A stretch of 64,000 nucleotides of DNA from Marinimicrobium locisalis (GTDB lineage: Bacteria > Pseudomonadota > Gammaproteobacteria > Pseudomonadales > Cellvibrionaceae): NCBI RefSeq assembly GCF_039822625.1, contig NZ_JBDLLG010000003.1, positions 62,001 to 126,000 on the forward strand, read 5' to 3'. Positions 61,223-64,000 of this stretch are shown here, piece by piece. The position numbers and the translations under genes were made by a program. The notes beneath the pieces were generated by a model that saw only the letters and a list, made by a program, of their open reading frames with translations, had not been told where the DNA came from and did not search any database. Within the stretch, counting starts at the first letter, position 1; the number at the start of each line of letters is the position of its first letter.

Positions 61223-61921
61223 TTAGAGCGAGCCGAGCAGGCCCGTAGCCGGAGAAAGGCTCACAAATTCGCTATACAGCCCTTCATTATCGAAAGCGGC
61301 GATACTGAATTGGTAGCTACCCGCAAGCTCACCGATTTCAAAGGATTCGTCCCAGCCGTCATTGATAATCACGGTTTTAAAGCGTTCTTCGCCCAGACGA
61401 CGGTAGCGCAACTCGTAACCACCGATGTCATCGCCATCCAGGTACTGACCGTTTTCGCGGAACTCGGGGCGCTCCCACTCCAAACGAACCAGACCGCTCA
61501 CGTCAGAGAGGGCCTCTTCGACCAGCCCGGAGTTATCGCTGGAGATGGCCTCGTCGATTATTCCGGAACTTCCATCGGGCTGGGCCGCTTCTTCGTCGCC
61601 GCCATTATCTGGCTGTGCCGCCTCAGAGTCCGACGTTTGCCCGCCGTCACCGCCGTTCACGTTGCCACCATTGCCAGTTGGCTTGGCTGTAGGGCTAGTC
61701 GCGACGTTGGCCCCAATCAGATCATCGGTCGCCAGCCCGGTATTGCTTCCGCCTGAGAGCTGTTCGGTGTAGGGGACTTTGGTGTCCAGGCGCGAGCTGT
61801 TAGCGTCCAACTCCGCCTCGCCGCCACAGGCGGCAAGTGATAGGGTCAGCGCGGCGAAACCACAGACACAAAGGCGTTGCGCGCCCACCCGCAGTGAAGC
61901 ATGAGTTATGAAAAAAGACAT
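61223..61921 (-). CDS. FnIII-domain lipoprotein of the XrtA locus
   Basis: A 232-residue lipoprotein (signal ending LSLAAC, Cys32). A low-complexity acidic/glycine-rich linker of about 90 residues follows (GNGGNVNGGDGGQTSDSE), then one fibronectin type III-like domain at about 140-232 (VRLEWERPE, DIGGYELRYRRLGEE, SYQFSIAAFDNEG). Surface lipoproteins of this kind occur in XrtA loci. The ATG at 61921 has GGGAAC upstream; an upstream TTG at 61942 would lengthen the signal by seven residues. Role unknown, probably polymer binding or assembly at the surface. Confidence 0.75.
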   Translation of the reverse strand: MSFFITHASLRVGAQRLCVCGFAALTLSLAACGGEAELDANSSRLDTKVPYTEQLSGGSNTGLATDDLIGANVATSPTAKPTGNGGNVNGGDGGQTSDSEAAQPDNGGDEEAAQPDGSSGIIDEAISSDNSGLVEEALSDVSGLVRLEWERPEFRENGQYLDGDDIGGYELRYRRLGEERFKTVIINDGWDESFEIGELAGSYQFSIAAFDNEGLYSEFVSLSPATGLLGSL

Positions 61922-62275
61922 GAGTTCAGTTCCCGGCCCCAAGGCTAAAATAAAAGTGGTTCACCACTCCTTATCGTCGAAAATCCTTACGCACTTTTAC
62001 CACTGGAAATATACGAAATCACTACTAAGAGGCTATTTTTTTATATAATTTGCGCTATAACTCACTATGCATGACGAGTACTTTTGCGTCGTTGTAGCAG
62101 CGCTATACTTTTGGGTTATAAAGCCATTCCCGTGGTTGCTGAGACAGTTAGGGAGGGTACAGGAAAGTTAGGGAAAGGGGGGAAATGGGAGACAACAAAA
62201 GTTGAAAAACGTGCGCTTAGTCGCACTTTTCAGCGAACGTTCGCCCACTAAGCGTACACTTTTTAAACAAATTGA
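61922..62275. other. leader region of the FnIII lipoprotein gene
   Basis: 354 nt between two minus-strand genes. It holds a terminator hairpin (62206-62230), a perfect 12-bp palindrome GCGAACGTTCGC (62233-62244), and A+T-rich stretches (62030-62110). The region has several inverted repeats and may give a structured leader RNA, but I see no RNA family I can name. Confidence 0.4.
62206..62230. terminator. intrinsic terminator of the outer-membrane barrel gene
   Basis: GTGCG (62211-62215) and CGCAC (62222-62226) with a 6-nt loop; on the minus strand it is followed by GTTTTT, on the plus strand by TTTT. It lies about 50 nt past the stop of the gene at 62276. Confidence 0.6.
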
Positions 62276-63598
62276 TCAAAATTTGTAACTTAGCCCCAAG
62301 CCACCGGTATTCTCAGCGTACTCCCGGCGATTATCATCGGACTGGCGCTCATTTCGTGCCAGAAACAAGCTTACCGTCATGTCCTGAACAAAGTGGTATT
62401 CGTACCGGGCACGTAACCGGTTCTGTACAAAGTCAGAACGCTCCGCCCCGGCCTCAAACTGGCGGTCGCGCCGTTGCCAGGAAAGGTCTAGCGAGGACTG
62501 TTGGCTGACCGCGTAGCGGCCCGACAACCGGAAGCCGAGCTCGTCCTGGTCTTGGGCCTCAAGGCGATAGTCATCGCTCTGCCAGTAGGTGGTGAGCGTG
62601 AGGTTACAGCGCGCGCACAATGTCTGGTTCATCCAACGCAGCTCCGCTCGGGTGCGCTCAAGCTGATCCAGCTCGCCGGAAGAAGAGTCACCGGGGGAAA
62701 AGTCGCCCAAATCCCCCTGATTGCCGCTGCCACTGGAATTGTCGGTAATAAATTGACTGGCGCTAAAACCCCACCGACTAGCCGCGTCTCCCAGGTTCAC
62801 ATCCACCAAATAACTCGGGCTGGACAGTCCTTCGCCCACTGCCGGGCGGCTTTTGTTATACCCCACCTGCACTCGATACTGAAGCCGACGCAGGTTGACC
62901 CGGTACGACAAACTTGCCGCGCGGTATTCGTAATCCGCCTGGGGAGCAGCATCGAAGGAGACCTCCGTTTCCTGGCCGGTCAGTGTGAGGGAGTCCACCT
63001 CGGACACATCCCTTTGCCAGATCAGACTGGCCCCTTGGCGCTCAGAGTTGCGCTCTGGTCGAAAGCGATAGTCGACATCGGAAAACTGGCCTCTGGCCAT
63101 TAACAGGTCCGCCCCCGTTGGCTGCCAGCGAGCGCTGGGCAGGGCCGAAAGAATGGTTCGCTCATCATTATTGCGCAGTAAATCCACGTCATCCGGCGCG
63201 TTGAGAACGGTTCGCCGGCTGTGGGTAACCACCAAGTCAACGGGGTCCGTGGGCTGGCCCAGGGTCAACTCACTGTCGCCTCGAAGCAGACTTCGGTTTT
63301 CCTGGGAGCCTTCATTGAAACGACGCTCACTCGCCTCGTATCCCGCCTCGAAGGACACCCAGCGGTTCGCGTAGTTGCCTCCCAGATTCAACTCCACCTC
63401 ATCCTGGCGCTCGGAAAGAGGGTTGTCTTCGGATTTGTTGGCGTTGTCTGTGTGTTCAGTGTGGAGACCGACGCTCGCCCGCCAGTCCCCTTCCGCAAGG
63501 GCCACCTCGGGCAGCAGCACAGGGGCCAGAACCAGTAATACTGGGGCCGGCCATTTCGAGGCAAGACGCTTAATGTGAAAGCCGATTATTGCAGTCAT
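62276..63598 (-). CDS. PEP-CTERM-system-associated outer-membrane beta-barrel protein
   Basis: A 440-residue protein with a signal peptide (APVLLVLAPVLLPEVALA). Alternating aromatic strands (ANRWVSFEAGYEASERRF, YEYRAASLSYRVNLRRLQYR, YEYHFVQDMTVSLFLARN) and a terminal aromatic, GGLGLSYKF, mark a beta-barrel. This fits the PEP-CTERM-associated barrel family found in XrtA loci, a probable secretion porin for polymer. The ATG at 63598 with AAGGA 8 nt before it is chosen over the long upstream open frame, which would overlap the kinase gene out of frame. Confidence 0.82.
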   Translation of the reverse strand: MTAIIGFHIKRLASKWPAPVLLVLAPVLLPEVALAEGDWRASVGLHTEHTDNANKSEDNPLSERQDEVELNLGGNYANRWVSFEAGYEASERRFNEGSQENRSLLRGDSELTLGQPTDPVDLVVTHSRRTVLNAPDDVDLLRNNDERTILSALPSARWQPTGADLLMARGQFSDVDYRFRPERNSERQGASLIWQRDVSEVDSLTLTGQETEVSFDAAPQADYEYRAASLSYRVNLRRLQYRVQVGYNKSRPAVGEGLSSPSYLVDVNLGDAASRWGFSASQFITDNSSGSGNQGDLGDFSPGDSSSGELDQLERTRAELRWMNQTLCARCNLTLTTYWQSDDYRLEAQDQDELGFRLSGRYAVSQQSSLDLSWQRRDRQFEAGAERSDFVQNRLRARYEYHFVQDMTVSLFLARNERQSDDNRREYAENTGGLGLSYKF

Positions 63599-63656
63599 GG
63601 CGTCGTCCTTATCGGTGTGATACCTCTTTACAAATGAGGCCTTGGGAACAAAAAAG

Positions 63657-64000
63657 TCAGTGGTTAAAAATAAGGCCAGAGAACTTGTCTCGGCCCACCG
63701 ACTCGATGCCAGCGAGAATATCGGACTGAGTGCTTTTACCGAAAGGCACCACCAGCAGGGCATGATCACAGTACTGCGAGAGAATGCGCGCTTCGGTGGT
63801 GGCCTGTACCGAAGGGGCATCGAGCACAATGAAGCGGTCGGGATAGCGGGTTTTAATCTCGGAGATCAGCACTTCCATTCGCTTGGAGTTGAAGAATTCG
63901 GCGGCGGAGTCGCTGCCCGCCCCTGAGGGAATCACCCGTAGGCGCTCCACCCCGGAAGGGTAAATGATATGCTTCAAAGGAACAGTGTAATCTTGCAGGT
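63657..64000 (-). CDS. XrtA-associated tyrosine autokinase, C-terminal part (partial)
   Basis: The frame stays open to the right edge, so only the last about 114 residues are in the window. RLRVIPSGAGSDSAAEFFNS and RFIVLDAPSVQATTEARILS (Walker B-like) with LLVVPFGKSTQSDILAGI belong to CpsD/BY-kinase ATPases that regulate chain length through tyrosine phosphorylation. The visible end has no tyrosine-rich tail. The tyrosine phosphatase at 37322 is a plausible antagonist. It is upstream of the outer-membrane barrel gene on the same strand. Confidence 0.8.
   Translation of the reverse strand, partial: LQDYTVPLKHIIYPSGVERLRVIPSGAGSDSAAEFFNSKRMEVLISEIKTRYPDRFIVLDAPSVQATTEARILSQYCDHALLVVPFGKSTQSDILAGIESVGRDKFSGLIFNH

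Noticed and set aside
1..64000. tRNA, rRNA, insertion sequence or prophage genes
   Set aside because: No cloverleaf, rRNA, transposase, integrase or phage structural gene was recognised on either strand.

Overview
The window is about 64 kb of a gammaproteobacterial chromosome. The evidence is the divergent ilvA/rpiA pair, a SutA-like RNA polymerase-binding protein, the trxA-rho-ubiD neighbourhood, amtB with a P-II gene, two methyl-accepting chemotaxis proteins, and an XrtA-type exosortase / PEP-CTERM locus. No rRNA gene is present, so the genus cannot be fixed. The gene set fits a marine, polysaccharide-handling member of the Cellvibrionales/Alteromonadales/Pseudomonadales type.

Left part (about 1-24 kb) is G+C-rich core and semi-core sequence: ilvA, rpiA, a chemotaxis receptor, a membrane protein plus von Willebrand-like lipoprotein pair, a response regulator/histidine kinase pair, trxA, rho with a long repeat-bearing leader, ubiD, a secreted zinc peptidase, a ThuA-fold secreted protein, a large subtilisin-like lipoprotein, a second chemotaxis receptor, a SutA-like regulator, and an amtB-glnK unit with a sigma-54-type promoter. 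REP-like palindromes, several as inverted pairs, sit at the 3' ends of genes here.

Right part (about 24.4-64 kb) is an exopolysaccharide / protein-sorting locus bounded by prsK-prsR on the left and, on the right, xrtA, a PEP-CTERM substrate, the TPR lipoprotein prsT, an FnIII lipoprotein, an outer-membrane barrel and the end of a BY-type tyrosine autokinase. Between them lie seven glycosyltransferase-like genes, a GNAT protein, a FemAB-like protein with an extra N-terminal coiled coil resembling the seryl-tRNA synthetase arm, two polysaccharide deacetylases, an ATP-grasp protein, a low-molecular-weight tyrosine phosphatase, an O-antigen-ligase-like protein, a Wzx-like flippase, a CapK-like adenylate-forming enzyme, a DegT-like aminotransferase, a secreted lyase-like protein, a beta-propeller-like protein and five sulfotransferase-fold proteins. 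The core of this block (about 36-46.9 kb) is clearly A+T-richer than its surroundings, suggesting an exchangeable polymer-type cassette.

How it may work together (inference): PrsK/PrsR, a kinase and sigma-54 activator pair, switch on export-related genes. The PEP-CTERM gene next to xrtA carries a very good sigma-54 promoter. Glycosyltransferases, deacetylases and sulfotransferases build and decorate a polymer, the flippase and ligase move or attach it, the autokinase and phosphatase control polymerisation, and XrtA processes PEP-CTERM proteins that associate with it.
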